A DNA stretch of 64,000 nt from CALMEC01 sp031366605 (GTDB lineage Bacteria > Actinomycetota > Thermoleophilia > Miltoncostaeales > Miltoncostaeaceae). Each line of letters opens with the position of its first letter. Position 1 is the first letter of the stretch. Shown one piece after another: positions 33,542 through 41,960 of this stretch. The stretch covers positions 1-64,000 of the forward strand of contig JANLOO010000023.1 in NCBI GenBank assembly GCA_031366605.1, written 5' to 3'. The position numbers were made by a program, and so were the translations under genes. A model generated the notes under the pieces. That model ran no database searches, was not told where the DNA came from, and saw only the letters and a program-made list of their open reading frames with translations.

Positions 33542-34414
33542 GTGTCCTGTCCGCGCTGTTCGGCCCCCGGGCGGCAGTGGGTACGCGCGCGGGACCGCGC
33601 CAGCGGGGTGCGGCACACGCTCTACCGCTGCACCGGTTGCGGTGTCGGGTTCACGTGGCCTGCGGTCAACGCGGCGCCTGCGGCGCCGACGCTCCTGCCA
33701 GCTGGGGGGATCCTCCGGCAAGTGGCGGACGCGCTGACGCGGGCAGAGCTGGATCCGGTGTTCGGTGCAGTTCGCTCCGGAGGCGCGGTCCTTGACATCG
33801 GAGCGGGGAGCGGCAATCGGGCACTCATTCTGGCGCGCGCCGGTTACCGGGTGACGGCAGTTGAGCCGGATGCGGCTGAAGCCGCACTGGCCAGGCGCCA
33901 GCTCGGCGGGCGGGCGGACGTCCACGAGTGTGCGATCGAGGCGCTTCCGGCAAGCGAGACCGGGTATGACGGCGCGGTGCTCTCGCACGTCCTGGAGCAC
34001 CTGGCCGATCCCGACGCCACACTTCGGGCGACGCGTCAGCGGTTGCGGCCAGGTGGTGCGCTCGTGGTGTTCGTCCCGAACGCCGAGAGCGGGGAGGCGC
34101 GCCTGTTCCGCGGGCGCTGGCACGGATGGGAGCCCTCACGACACCGATGGCACTACGCCGCAGCCACGTTGACGCGGGTCCTTGTGGACGCCGGCTACGT
34201 CGACATCGATGTGCGCGCGCAGGGCGGGTGGCGCTATCCGGCGACGCTCGCGTTCAGTGCGGCGCCACGGCTGGATCCACAAATCCCTGGCGCTCCTCAC
34301 CACCTCGTCGGCCGAGCGTTGACGTTGGCGCTCGCACCCGTCGCAGGGCTCGAGGTGTTGAGCGGGCACGGGCCGCAGTTGGTCGCAGTTGCCCGCGGAC
34401 GGGCCCACTACTGA
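33542..34414 (+). CDS. SAM methyltransferase with N-terminal zinc ribbon
   Basis: About 290 residues. A zinc ribbon begins the protein (CPRCSAPGR ... YRCTGCGVGF), followed by a class I Rossmann methyltransferase: LDIGAGSGNRALILARAGY (SAM motif I), VEPDA (acidic loop), LSHVLEHLADPDATL and RLRPGGALVVFVPN. The HVLEHL block is typical of the Methyltransf_23/UbiE-like family that modifies small molecules or sugars. GTG 33542 is chosen because it opens directly into the ribbon; longer frames add unconserved Arg-rich sequence. Substrate unknown. Confidence 0.78.
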   Translation: MSCPRCSAPGRQWVRARDRASGVRHTLYRCTGCGVGFTWPAVNAAPAAPTLLPAGGILRQVADALTRAELDPVFGAVRSGGAVLDIGAGSGNRALILARAGYRVTAVEPDAAEAALARRQLGGRADVHECAIEALPASETGYDGAVLSHVLEHLADPDATLRATRQRLRPGGALVVFVPNAESGEARLFRGRWHGWEPSRHRWHYAAATLTRVLVDAGYVDIDVRAQGGWRYPATLAFSAAPRLDPQIPGAPHHLVGRALTLALAPVAGLEVLSGHGPQLVAVARGRAHY

Positions 34415-34420
34415 AACAAC

Positions 34421-35092
34421 TCACGCTGGGCGCGGGACCGCCAAGCGCGTGTCGGTTCGCATCAGCGTCGCGGTGACTCCAGCGGGTCCGGCATCGAGTA
34501 CGGCCCACGACGGACGGTGATCGGCATCCCCTGACTCGCCGACGCTTCCGGGGTTGACGAAGACGCATCCCCCGACCTCGCGGACGAACGCGCGATGGGT
34601 GTGGCCGGTTACGACACAGTCAGCCTGAAGCGCCGTTGCCAGTTCGGTCAGACGCTCGTGCGGCGTGGCCTCGTCGACGAGTACCTCGGTCGGATCATCC
34701 GGTGTTCCATGCATCACGAATACGGCGAATGGGCCCAAGTGCAAACGGACTGTCAGGGGCAGGTCGGCCAGGTACGCGAGGCTGGTGTCCGACAAACGAT
34801 GTGCGGTCCACGAGCGCGAACCTGCTCGCGCGGCCGCAGGATGGGATCGGGCGCGCGGTGTCCGCGATGCCACTTTGCCATCCGTGTTGCCACGCACGCA
34901 CGGCCACCCCAGCAGCGCGATCCGCGACACGCACGCCTCGGGCTCCCGGCCGCGCAAGACGAGATCGCCGGTGCAGACACCGCGGTGGATTCCTGAGGCT
35001 CGCACCTCGGCCAACACGACGTCCAGCGCCGCGACATTGCCGTGGACGTCGCCCAATACGGCGAGACGCAGATCATCGACAGCGTGGGTCAC
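34421..35092 (-). CDS. YfcE/MJ0936-type metallophosphoesterase
   Basis: A 223-residue calcineurin-like phosphoesterase with the metal motifs LGDVHGN, CTGDLVLRG, GNTD, MHGTP and GHTH. This is the small single-domain form related to YfcE and MJ0936, active on phosphodiesters. GTG 35092 overlaps the upstream gene's stop (GTGA). It converges with the methyltransferase, six bases apart. Confidence 0.85.
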   Translation of the reverse strand: MTHAVDDLRLAVLGDVHGNVAALDVVLAEVRASGIHRGVCTGDLVLRGREPEACVSRIALLGWPCVRGNTDGKVASRTPRARSHPAAARAGSRSWTAHRLSDTSLAYLADLPLTVRLHLGPFAVFVMHGTPDDPTEVLVDEATPHERLTELATALQADCVVTGHTHRAFVREVGGCVFVNPGSVGESGDADHRPSWAVLDAGPAGVTATLMRTDTRLAVPRPA

Positions 35093-35442
35093 GCCGCCCG
35101 AGCGGCGTCGAACGAGATGACTGTGCCGTCCTGGTGCCGCCGTGTCTGACGTGCTCGGGTCCGTCGACGATCCCGGACCGTCGTGCGCCGTGCGTGCACG
35201 AGCACCACGATGAGCGTGACGCCAAGCGTTGCGGCGATATCGAGCGACGCGCTTGGGCTTCCGCCACCGACGACGGCGGCGAGCGCTGCCAACACGAAGC
35301 CGCAGACCAGCCCGGCCAACAACGCGGCAAAGCGCTGCCGTGCGGGAGCAGGCGTGCGTGGCGCCATCTCGGGGACCAGGACCAGGCGCGGCCGCTCGAC
35401 GGGCGGCGCGATGGGGTGTGCGACTGCGGATGCGTTTCTCAT
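35089..35442 (-). CDS. Small membrane protein upstream of the phosphoesterase
   Basis: A 117-residue protein from ATG 35442 (MRNASAVAHPIAPPVERPRL) with two hydrophobic helices (FAALLAGLVCGFVLAALAAVV and LDIAATLGVTLIVVLVHA) and an Arg-rich loop after them. It is translationally coupled to the phosphoesterase and divergent from mraZ. A TAACGT box seven bases upstream supports a leaderless start. Family unknown. Confidence 0.6.
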   Translation of the reverse strand: MRNASAVAHPIAPPVERPRLVLVPEMAPRTPAPARQRFAALLAGLVCGFVLAALAAVVGGGSPSASLDIAATLGVTLIVVLVHARRTTVRDRRRTRARQTRRHQDGTVISFDAARAA

Positions 35443-35449
35443 ACCGACG

Positions 35450-35455
35450 ACGTTA
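35450..35455 (-). promoter_or_regulatory. Leaderless -10 box for the membrane protein-phosphoesterase pair
   Basis: Read on the minus strand TAACGT ends seven bases before the ATG at 35442. Confidence 0.45.
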
Positions 35456-35598
35456 GACCGAAAATCGGTGGCGAACAAGTGTTCGTATCAAGGTTGCAAT
35501 GCAACGCGTCATGCAAGGAGCGCGTTTCGCAACGAACGTTCCGCTGGGGACGGTGGGATCGGAAGGGGTGCGGATGCCCATGAAATGGGGAAAAAGGG

Positions 35599-35627
35599 TT
35601 GCTTTGTGGGGAGATGTGGGGTAATTT
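35599..35627 (+). promoter_or_regulatory. mraZ promoter
   Basis: TTGCTT (35599-35604), a 17-base spacer and TAATTT (35622-35627), then ten bases to the ATG at 35638. The spacing is ideal and the transcript would have almost no leader. The spacer contains the MraZ repeats. Confidence 0.7.
35606..35620 (+). promoter_or_regulatory. MraZ operator repeats
   Basis: GTGGG (35606-35610), five bases, GTGGG (35616-35620): the TGGG-type direct repeats with 5-base spacers known as MraZ sites. Weaker copies on roughly the same 10-base phase may lie upstream (ATGGG at 35585). Binding would block the promoter spacer. Confidence 0.7.
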
Positions 35628-35637
35628 CCCTGGCGTC

Positions 35638-36084
35638 ATGCAACACCCACCGCTTCGCGGCCAATTTGAGTGCAGCCTCGACAACCGTTTTCGCCTGGCG
35701 ATCCCAGCCAAGGTTCGGGACCACTTTGCCCAGGGGGTGACGATGTCGGTGTGGTTCGACGGATGCGTCATGGTGGCGCCGCGTCAGGACTGGCAGCGCA
35801 TCGTCGACGAGATGTTCGGCGAGATGGACGTGATGGACGACTCCCAACGTCAGCTCTCACGAAAGCTGCACGCGCAGTCATTTGACCAGGAAGCACTCGA
35901 CAAGCAGGGCCGCGTACATGTGCCTGAATTCATCCGCACACTTGCCGACATCGAGGCGAAGGTGACGCTCGTGGGATTCACTGACTATCTCGAACTCTGG
36001 AACCCAGCCCGCTTGAAGGACGAACAGGACAGAGAGGAGGTGTCGTCCCTTGGCAAGCGCATCACTCAAGAGCGTGCCCGCTAG
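35638..36084 (+). CDS. mraZ: Transcriptional regulator MraZ
   Basis: A 148-residue protein of two AbrB-like halves, beginning QHPPLRGQFECSLDNRFRLA and with a second copy near ALDKQGRVHVPEFIRTLADI. MraZ assembles as a ring and represses its own division operon by binding TGGG repeats. The ATG follows a promoter with such repeats. It overlaps rsmH. The cluster continues uninterrupted to ftsZ. Confidence 0.93.
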   Translation: MQHPPLRGQFECSLDNRFRLAIPAKVRDHFAQGVTMSVWFDGCVMVAPRQDWQRIVDEMFGEMDVMDDSQRQLSRKLHAQSFDQEALDKQGRVHVPEFIRTLADIEAKVTLVGFTDYLELWNPARLKDEQDREEVSSLGKRITQERAR

Positions 36085-37024
36085 GCCCGCCACACCGCAC
36101 GAGCCGGTTCTGGTCGCTGAGGTGATCGGAACGCTGGCCCCGACCGTCGGTCAGACGATCGTCGACTGCACGTTCGGTGCGGGGGGTCATGCCCGTCGCC
36201 TCGCCCCGCTCGTCGGGCGCTCCGGCGCCTATCTGGCCATCGATCGCGACGGCGCCGTCGAGCAGTACTTCACAACGTTCTCCGAGAGCGTCGATTGCCA
36301 CACCCGCTTCATCCGCGCCGACTTCGCCGACGGGCTCAACGCGCTCGCCGACGAGGGCGTGCAGGCCGACGGGATCTTGATGGACCTTGGCATCTCGTCG
36401 ATGCAGGTCGACCAGCCCGAGCGCGGGTTCTCATACTCGCGCAACGCGCCCCTCGACATGCGGATGGACGCGACGGGGCCGCGCACGGCGGCCGACCTGC
36501 TTGCCGAGGCCGGCGAAGAGGAGCTGACCGATTGGTTCCGCACGTACGGCGAAGAGCGCTACGCCAAGCAGATCGCGCGGACGATCATCCGGCAGCGCGA
36601 GAGCCGACCGATCACCTCAACCTGTGAGCTTGTCGAGCTGATCCGCAGCGCCATCCCGACGCCGGCCCTGTTCGCAGGCGGGCACCCCGCCAAGCGCGTG
36701 TTCCAGGCCTTGCGCATCGTCGTCAATGACGAGCTGGGCCTCTTGGAGCGTGGTCTCGACGCCGCTTTCGACCTGTTGGCCCCCGGTGGGCGCATCGTCG
36801 TCATCTCGTTCCACTCGTTGGAGGACCGCATCGTCAAGCGGTTCATGCAGGCCAAGGCGCGCGGATGCATCTGCCCGCCGGATCTTCCCCAGTGCGTGTG
36901 CGGGCACGAGCCCGAGGGGATGCTCGCGATGCCCAAGGCGCTTGCCGCCAAGCGCGACGAGCTCGAGCGCAACCCGCGGGCCCAGTCCGCACGCATGCGG
37001 GCGATTGTGAAAGCGGCCACGTAG
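36050..37024 (+). CDS. rsmH: 16S rRNA (cytosine-1402-N4) methyltransferase RsmH
   Basis: A 324-residue RsmH/MraW enzyme: HEPVLVAEV near the start, CTFGAGGHARRLAP (SAM site), LMDLGISSMQVDQPERGFSY and the C-terminal VVISFHSLEDRIVKRFM. It methylates C1402 of 16S rRNA. The TTG at 36050 is used because GAGGAGG (36034-36040) lies nine bases before it; the frame overlaps mraZ by 35 bases. A GTG at 36074 is a shorter alternative. Confidence 0.92.
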   Translation: MASASLKSVPARPATPHEPVLVAEVIGTLAPTVGQTIVDCTFGAGGHARRLAPLVGRSGAYLAIDRDGAVEQYFTTFSESVDCHTRFIRADFADGLNALADEGVQADGILMDLGISSMQVDQPERGFSYSRNAPLDMRMDATGPRTAADLLAEAGEEELTDWFRTYGEERYAKQIARTIIRQRESRPITSTCELVELIRSAIPTPALFAGGHPAKRVFQALRIVVNDELGLLERGLDAAFDLLAPGGRIVVISFHSLEDRIVKRFMQAKARGCICPPDLPQCVCGHEPEGMLAMPKALAAKRDELERNPRAQSARMRAIVKAAT

Positions 37025-37404
37025 TGACCGCCCGAGGAGCCTTGGCGTCCCAGCCGGCTCGCCGACCGGATGAGCGGCAGCGTCCACGCACGCGACCACA
37101 AGCGGTCCCGTCGTCGCGTCGTCGCAGTCGCACGCGGTTTCGCCTGCGCTTGGGCTTGACGGTGATCCCGCTGATCGCCGTGCTCTTCGGTGGGGTGGTG
37201 TGGCTCAACTCGGCCAAGCTGGCGATCACCAAACAGCAGGGCCAGGTGGCGCGAGACACGGTGGGCGTCAGCGAGGAACTCTCGATACTCAAGTCTTCGC
37301 AGGCGCAGTGGGACGGCAAGGTGGTCAAGAAGGCCGAACTCATGGGAATGACCCAACCGAAGAGCGACGGCTGGACCTACCTGACCGCACGTTCCGGACA
37401 TTAG
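37024..37404 (+). CDS. ftsL: FtsL-like septum protein
   Basis: A 126-residue bitopic protein: an Arg-rich cytoplasmic N-terminus (RTRPQAVPSSRRRSRTRF), a membrane helix (LGLTVIPLIAVLFGGVVWL, about 43-62) and an extracytoplasmic heptad-like segment (LAITKQQGQVARDTVGVSEE) ending in a short C-terminus. Topology, length and position between rsmH and ftsI identify FtsL, which pairs with DivIC/FtsB and supports FtsQ and FtsI. The GTG overlaps the rsmH stop (TAGTG). Confidence 0.75.
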   Translation: MTARGALASQPARRPDERQRPRTRPQAVPSSRRRSRTRFRLRLGLTVIPLIAVLFGGVVWLNSAKLAITKQQGQVARDTVGVSEELSILKSSQAQWDGKVVKKAELMGMTQPKSDGWTYLTARSGH

Positions 37405-37416
37405 GCGGGCGGCACG

Positions 37417-39138
37417 TTGGCATCCTCGGCTCCAGGACTCCGAGGTTCCAAGCGACGGATTCAGCTGCTCGCCGTCGTCGCGGTCAGCGCATTCCTCGTC
37501 CTTGCCCTGCGTGCGACCTGGCTGGGCACGGTCCGTGCGTCCACCCTGTCGGCACGGGCGGATCGTCAGCATCTGATCACCGTGACACTGCCCGCACCGC
37601 GTGGATCGATCACCAGTTCGGATGGGCAGGCCCTGGCGGTCGACCGACCGACGATGCTCGTCACCGCTGATGCGCGGTACGTCAAGGATGCGGCCAGGAC
37701 GGCGCAGACGATCACATCCGTCACGCGCGGCGACGCCGCGGATCGTGTCCGGCTCGAAGGCTTGTTGGCATCCAAACGTGCGTACGTCGTCTTGGGAAAG
37801 CACGTGTCGATCAAAGCGTCGAACTACCTCAGGAAGCTCGACCTGGACGGCGTGCACTTCACGCGGACCTCGGCCCGCAACTACCCGCAGCGGAAGGTCG
37901 CCGGGCAACTGCTGGGGTTCACGAACCTCGAGTCCGGCAACGGGATCGAGGGGCTCGAGAAGAGCGAAAACACCGTGCTCGCAGGGCGGGACGGCACGCG
38001 GACCGAGATCCGTGACCCGCGACGGGGGCAAACGGTCCGAATCGCCGCGGCTCGTGACCCCAAGGCCGGATCCGACATCGAGCTGACGATCAACGCCAAC
38101 ATCCAGAACACGTTCGACACGATCCTTGCCGGCTATCGCAACACCTACAAAGCCAAGAGCGCGATGGGCGTGATCATGGATCCCGACACGGGGGCCATTC
38201 TCGCAATGACCTCCGTCCCGCGAGTCGATCCCAACGACCGTGCCAAGCTCGATGCCGCGACGACGCAGAATCGGTCGGTGACCGACCCATACGAGCCCGG
38301 GTCGGTGTTCAAGACGATCACCGTCGCCGGTGCGCTCGAAGAGGGGCTCGTCACCCCGACGACGCTCTTCAACCTCCCGCCGTCGATGACGATCAACAAA
38401 GGCACCAAGGACGAGTTCACCCTCAACGAATCGCACACGCGCACGCGCTACGAGACGATGTCGACGAAAGACATCCTCGAGAAATCGAGCAACATCGGGG
38501 CGATCACGATTTCGAAGCGTCTTCGCGATCGCAGGCTCCTGCGACCGTGGATGGCGAAGTTCGGATTCGGCACGCCGACCGGGATCGACCTCGCCGCCGA
38601 AAACGCCGGCGACCTGCCCCCGGTCAAGAAGTGGAATACCGGGTCTCGCATCAACATTCCTCTGGGCCAGGGCCTGACCGCGACGCAGATCCAGCAGGTG
38701 CGCGCCTACGCAGCGATCGCCAATGGCGGATTTCTCGTGCGGCCATATGTCATCGCCAGGGTCGGTGGGCACTCGGTCGCCCCCAAGGAGCGGGTGCGAA
38801 TCATCAGCGAGCGCACGTCACTCGATCTGACAAAGATCCTCGAGACCGTGGTGGAGGGGAGCACCGGCACCGCGATCACCGCGCGTCTCAAGGGGTACGA
38901 CGTGGCCGGCAAGACCGGGACTGCTCAGACTGTCGATCCCAAGACGCGCAAGTACATCAACCGGTACCGCTCGTCGTTCATCGGGTACGTCCCGTCGCGC
39001 AACCCCCGCCTGGTCATCGCGATCATGTTGGACGACCCGGATCCGGCGGGTCCTCACACGGGCGGTGAGGTTGCGGCACCGGCGTTCAAGGACATCGCCG
39101 ACTACGCTCTGAGCGCCCTCTCGATCCCCCCGGGGTGA
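37417..39138 (+). CDS. ftsI: Septal peptidoglycan transpeptidase (FtsI/PBP3)
   Basis: A 573-residue class B penicillin-binding protein with an N-terminal helix (LLAVVAVSAFLVLALRATW), a dimerisation domain and a transpeptidase domain. Catalytic motifs are SxxK at S296 (EPGSVFKTI), SSN at 357-359 and KTG at 499-501 (AGKTGTAQT). It cross-links septal peptidoglycan and pairs with FtsW. TTG 37417 is used; no other start lies between the ftsL stop and the hydrophobic segment. No PASTA domain is present. Confidence 0.92.
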   Translation: MASSAPGLRGSKRRIQLLAVVAVSAFLVLALRATWLGTVRASTLSARADRQHLITVTLPAPRGSITSSDGQALAVDRPTMLVTADARYVKDAARTAQTITSVTRGDAADRVRLEGLLASKRAYVVLGKHVSIKASNYLRKLDLDGVHFTRTSARNYPQRKVAGQLLGFTNLESGNGIEGLEKSENTVLAGRDGTRTEIRDPRRGQTVRIAAARDPKAGSDIELTINANIQNTFDTILAGYRNTYKAKSAMGVIMDPDTGAILAMTSVPRVDPNDRAKLDAATTQNRSVTDPYEPGSVFKTITVAGALEEGLVTPTTLFNLPPSMTINKGTKDEFTLNESHTRTRYETMSTKDILEKSSNIGAITISKRLRDRRLLRPWMAKFGFGTPTGIDLAAENAGDLPPVKKWNTGSRINIPLGQGLTATQIQQVRAYAAIANGGFLVRPYVIARVGGHSVAPKERVRIISERTSLDLTKILETVVEGSTGTAITARLKGYDVAGKTGTAQTVDPKTRKYINRYRSSFIGYVPSRNPRLVIAIMLDDPDPAGPHTGGEVAAPAFKDIADYALSALSIPPG

Positions 39139-39164
39139 ACGGATTCGGTCGCCGGGGCCGCTGG

Positions 39165-39170
39165 TAGCAT
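39165..39170 (+). promoter_or_regulatory. Possible internal promoter before murE
   Basis: TAGCAT ends ten bases before the murE ATG, in the 42-base gap after ftsI. It matches the leaderless pattern and would give murE and the following genes their own transcript. Confidence 0.4.
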
Positions 39171-39180
39171 CGGTCCCCCG

Positions 39181-40653
39181 ATGATCCTCACAAAGCTCAG
39201 CGCGGGCATCCCGGGAGCGCACCTCCGTTCGCCCCGCCCGGACGGGGAGCTGACCGACATCAGCCGGATCGTCTATCGCGCAGACCGGGCCGTTCACGGC
39301 AGCGTGTTCGCGTGCCTTCGTGGCGTGCGCGCGGACGGTCATGACTTCGCTCCCCAGGCGGTCGCCAACGGCGCATCGGCGCTGCTCGTCGAGCGCCCGT
39401 TGGACCTGGACGTGCCCCAGGTGGTCGTACCCGATGGGCGGCTGGCGATGGCCCTGGCGGCGGCGGCACTCGAGGGCGATCCCTCGCACCACATGTCGGT
39501 CGTCGGCGTCACTGGTACCAACGGCAAGACCACCAGCGCGTTCCTGCTGCATGCCGTGCTGCAGGCGGCGGGACATCAGACGGGGATGCTCGGCACGATC
39601 GAGGCGCGCGTCGGCGGCGTAGTCGAGGCGGTCCAGCACACGACCCCCGAGAGCGTCGATCTGCAGCACATGCTGGCACGCATGCGCGACGCAGGCGACA
39701 CCGCGTGTGCGATGGAGGTCTCGTCGCATGCGCTGGCCCAGCGCCGTGTGGCGGGTCTCCGGTTCGCAGCTGCGCTCTTCACCAACTTGACCCGGGATCA
39801 CCTGGACTACCACCCCGATGTCGAGGAGTACTACCTCGCCAAACGTGCGTTGTTCGTGCGGCCCGACGGCGAGGGGCCCAACCCGCCGGGGGCGGCCAAC
39901 CTGGACGACGAGTTCGGCCGGCGCCTCGCTGTCGAGAGCGGTGCGCTCGGGTTTGCGGTGGACCACCCGGCCGACGTCCGGCCGCTCGAGATCCGCCAGT
40001 CGCGTGAGGGGTTTCAGGCCCGCATTGCGACACCCCGCGGCGCGATCGAAATCGCGAGCCCGCTGCGCGGGCGATTCAATGTCTCCAACGTCACGGGTGT
40101 CGTGGCGGTGGGGGAGCTGCTGGGTCTCGATCACGACGCCGTCGCCCGCGGCATCGCGGCCGTCTCAGGCGTACCCGGACGGTTTGAGCCGGTCGACGCC
40201 GGCCAGCCGTTTGAGGTGCTGGTCGACTACGCCCACACCCCCGACTCGCTCGACAACGTGTTGCGCGAGGCCCGCAAGCTCGTCCCCGACGGTCGGCGCC
40301 TGGTCGTCGTGTTCGGGTGCGGCGGTGACCGCGACCGCGGCAAACGTCCCCAGATGGGCGCCATCGCCACGGCTCTGGCCGACATCGCGATCGTGACGTC
40401 TGACAACCCGCGCACTGAAGATCCCGAAGCGATCATCGCGCAGATCGTTGCGGGGGCGGCGACGGGGCCGGCGGAGTTGATCGTCCAGGCCGACCGTAGG
40501 CAGGCGATCGTGCTGGCGACGGAACTGGCCGGCACCGGCGATGTGGTTGTCATCGCAGGCAAGGGGCATGAGCGCGGTCAAGAACGTGACGGGGTCATCA
40601 GTCCGTTCGACGACCGCGACGTGGCCCGCGAAGTCTTGGGAGCACACGTATGA
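39181..40653 (+). CDS. murE: UDP-MurNAc-tripeptide synthetase MurE (meso-DAP type)
   Basis: A 490-residue Mur ligase. The ATP loop is VTGTNGKTTSAFLL, with the conserved TPES motif (HTTPESVDL) and a carbamoylated-lysine region near YYLAKRAL. DNPR at residues 408-411 is the signature for adding meso-diaminopimelate. It adds the third stem residue to UDP-MurNAc-L-Ala-D-Glu. Overlaps murF by 4 bases (ATGA). Confidence 0.94.
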   Translation: MILTKLSAGIPGAHLRSPRPDGELTDISRIVYRADRAVHGSVFACLRGVRADGHDFAPQAVANGASALLVERPLDLDVPQVVVPDGRLAMALAAAALEGDPSHHMSVVGVTGTNGKTTSAFLLHAVLQAAGHQTGMLGTIEARVGGVVEAVQHTTPESVDLQHMLARMRDAGDTACAMEVSSHALAQRRVAGLRFAAALFTNLTRDHLDYHPDVEEYYLAKRALFVRPDGEGPNPPGAANLDDEFGRRLAVESGALGFAVDHPADVRPLEIRQSREGFQARIATPRGAIEIASPLRGRFNVSNVTGVVAVGELLGLDHDAVARGIAAVSGVPGRFEPVDAGQPFEVLVDYAHTPDSLDNVLREARKLVPDGRRLVVVFGCGGDRDRGKRPQMGAIATALADIAIVTSDNPRTEDPEAIIAQIVAGAATGPAELIVQADRRQAIVLATELAGTGDVVVIAGKGHERGQERDGVISPFDDRDVAREVLGAHV

Positions 40654-41957
40654 AGCTGACCGTCAACCAGGTGATGAAAGCCACGCCCGGCGCCGTGTAC
40701 ATGCCGGTCGGGTCGCCGTCCACCGAGGTCGACGGTGCCTTCGTCGACTCGCGTGACGTGGTCGAGGGGGCGATGTTCGTCGGTCTGCGTGGCGAGACCC
40801 AGGACGGCGGTCACTACGCGCCGGATGCGTTGCTCCGCGGAGCCGCCGCCGCCGTCATCGGCGAGTCCACATGGCGATGGCTCGAGGGTGACCTGCGCGC
40901 GATCGGCAAGCCGGTGCTGGTCGCCAAGTCGCCGCTCGAGGTGCTGCAGGCCGGTGGCCGGTTGGCGCTCGAGCGTGTGGGTGCCCAGGTGGTCGCCATC
41001 ACGGGCGCGACGGGCAAGACCACGACCAAGGACATCCTGGTGGCGATGCTTCGTGCCGCAGGCATTCGAGTCGAGGGCACACCCGGCAACCGCAACACCG
41101 AGGTGGGCGTGCCGATGTCGCTGATGGCGCTTGCCGAGGACACCCAGATCGCCGTCGTCGAGATGGGGATGCGCGGCCTTGGACAGATCGCAGAGCTCGC
41201 GCGACTCGCGCCGCCGGACGTCGGCTGCATCACGTCGATCGGGCCGGTACACCTCGAACTGCTGGGAACCGTCGAACGCGTCGCGGCTGCGAAGTTCGAG
41301 TTGATCACGTCGCTCAAGCCCGGATCGACGGCTGTCGTTCCCGCGAATGAGCCGCTTTTGCGGCAACATCTGAAAAGCCTCAGCTCGCACGTGAGGGTTG
41401 TGGAGTTCGGGGACGAGCCAACACTCAATCTCAACATGAACCTATCGACCACCTGGCAGTGGCGGTGCGCTGCAGCCGCGTTGGAATGCTGCCGCGCGTT
41501 GGACCGCATGCCCCAGGAAGGTGCGACGATCGAGGTCGCCCTGTCGGCGATGCGCGGCAACATCCGCAGCCTGGTGGTCGGTGGGACGCTGATCGAGGAC
41601 TGCTACAACGCCAACCCGATCGCGATGCAGGCCGCCCTCGCGGATTTGTCCGGCCGGGAGGGGCGCCGCGTCGCCGTGCTCGGCGACATGATGGAGCTGG
41701 GTCCCGACGAGGCCGCCTATCACCGCGAGGTCGGTGCGGCGGCAGCCGCTGCAGGCGTCGATCTGGTGATTGGCGTCGGAGCGCGGGCGACCGCGTACGT
41801 CGAGGGCGCGGCAGGAGTCGAGACGGCGTACTTCGCGACCGTCGACGAGGCCGTCGCAGGTGTGGGTGAGCACCTGCGAACTGGCGATGTGGTGTTGCTC
41901 AAAGGCTCGCGGTCGATGGCGCTCGAGCGTGTCGCCGCAGTGATCGCGGCCGAGTAA
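40650..41957 (+). CDS. murF: UDP-MurNAc-tripeptide:D-Ala-D-Ala ligase MurF
   Basis: A 435-residue Mur ligase with the ATP loop ITGATGKTTTKDIL (about residue 117), GTPGNRNTEVGVPMS, an EMGMRGLGQIAEL block, and the C-terminal DCYNANPIAMQAALADL. It adds D-Ala-D-Ala to complete the UDP-MurNAc-pentapeptide. The ATG overlaps the murE stop; mraY follows after three bases. Confidence 0.93.
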   Translation: MKLTVNQVMKATPGAVYMPVGSPSTEVDGAFVDSRDVVEGAMFVGLRGETQDGGHYAPDALLRGAAAAVIGESTWRWLEGDLRAIGKPVLVAKSPLEVLQAGGRLALERVGAQVVAITGATGKTTTKDILVAMLRAAGIRVEGTPGNRNTEVGVPMSLMALAEDTQIAVVEMGMRGLGQIAELARLAPPDVGCITSIGPVHLELLGTVERVAAAKFELITSLKPGSTAVVPANEPLLRQHLKSLSSHVRVVEFGDEPTLNLNMNLSTTWQWRCAAAALECCRALDRMPQEGATIEVALSAMRGNIRSLVVGGTLIEDCYNANPIAMQAALADLSGREGRRVAVLGDMMELGPDEAAYHREVGAAAAAAGVDLVIGVGARATAYVEGAAGVETAYFATVDEAVAGVGEHLRTGDVVLLKGSRSMALERVAAVIAAE

Positions 41958-41960
41958 CCC

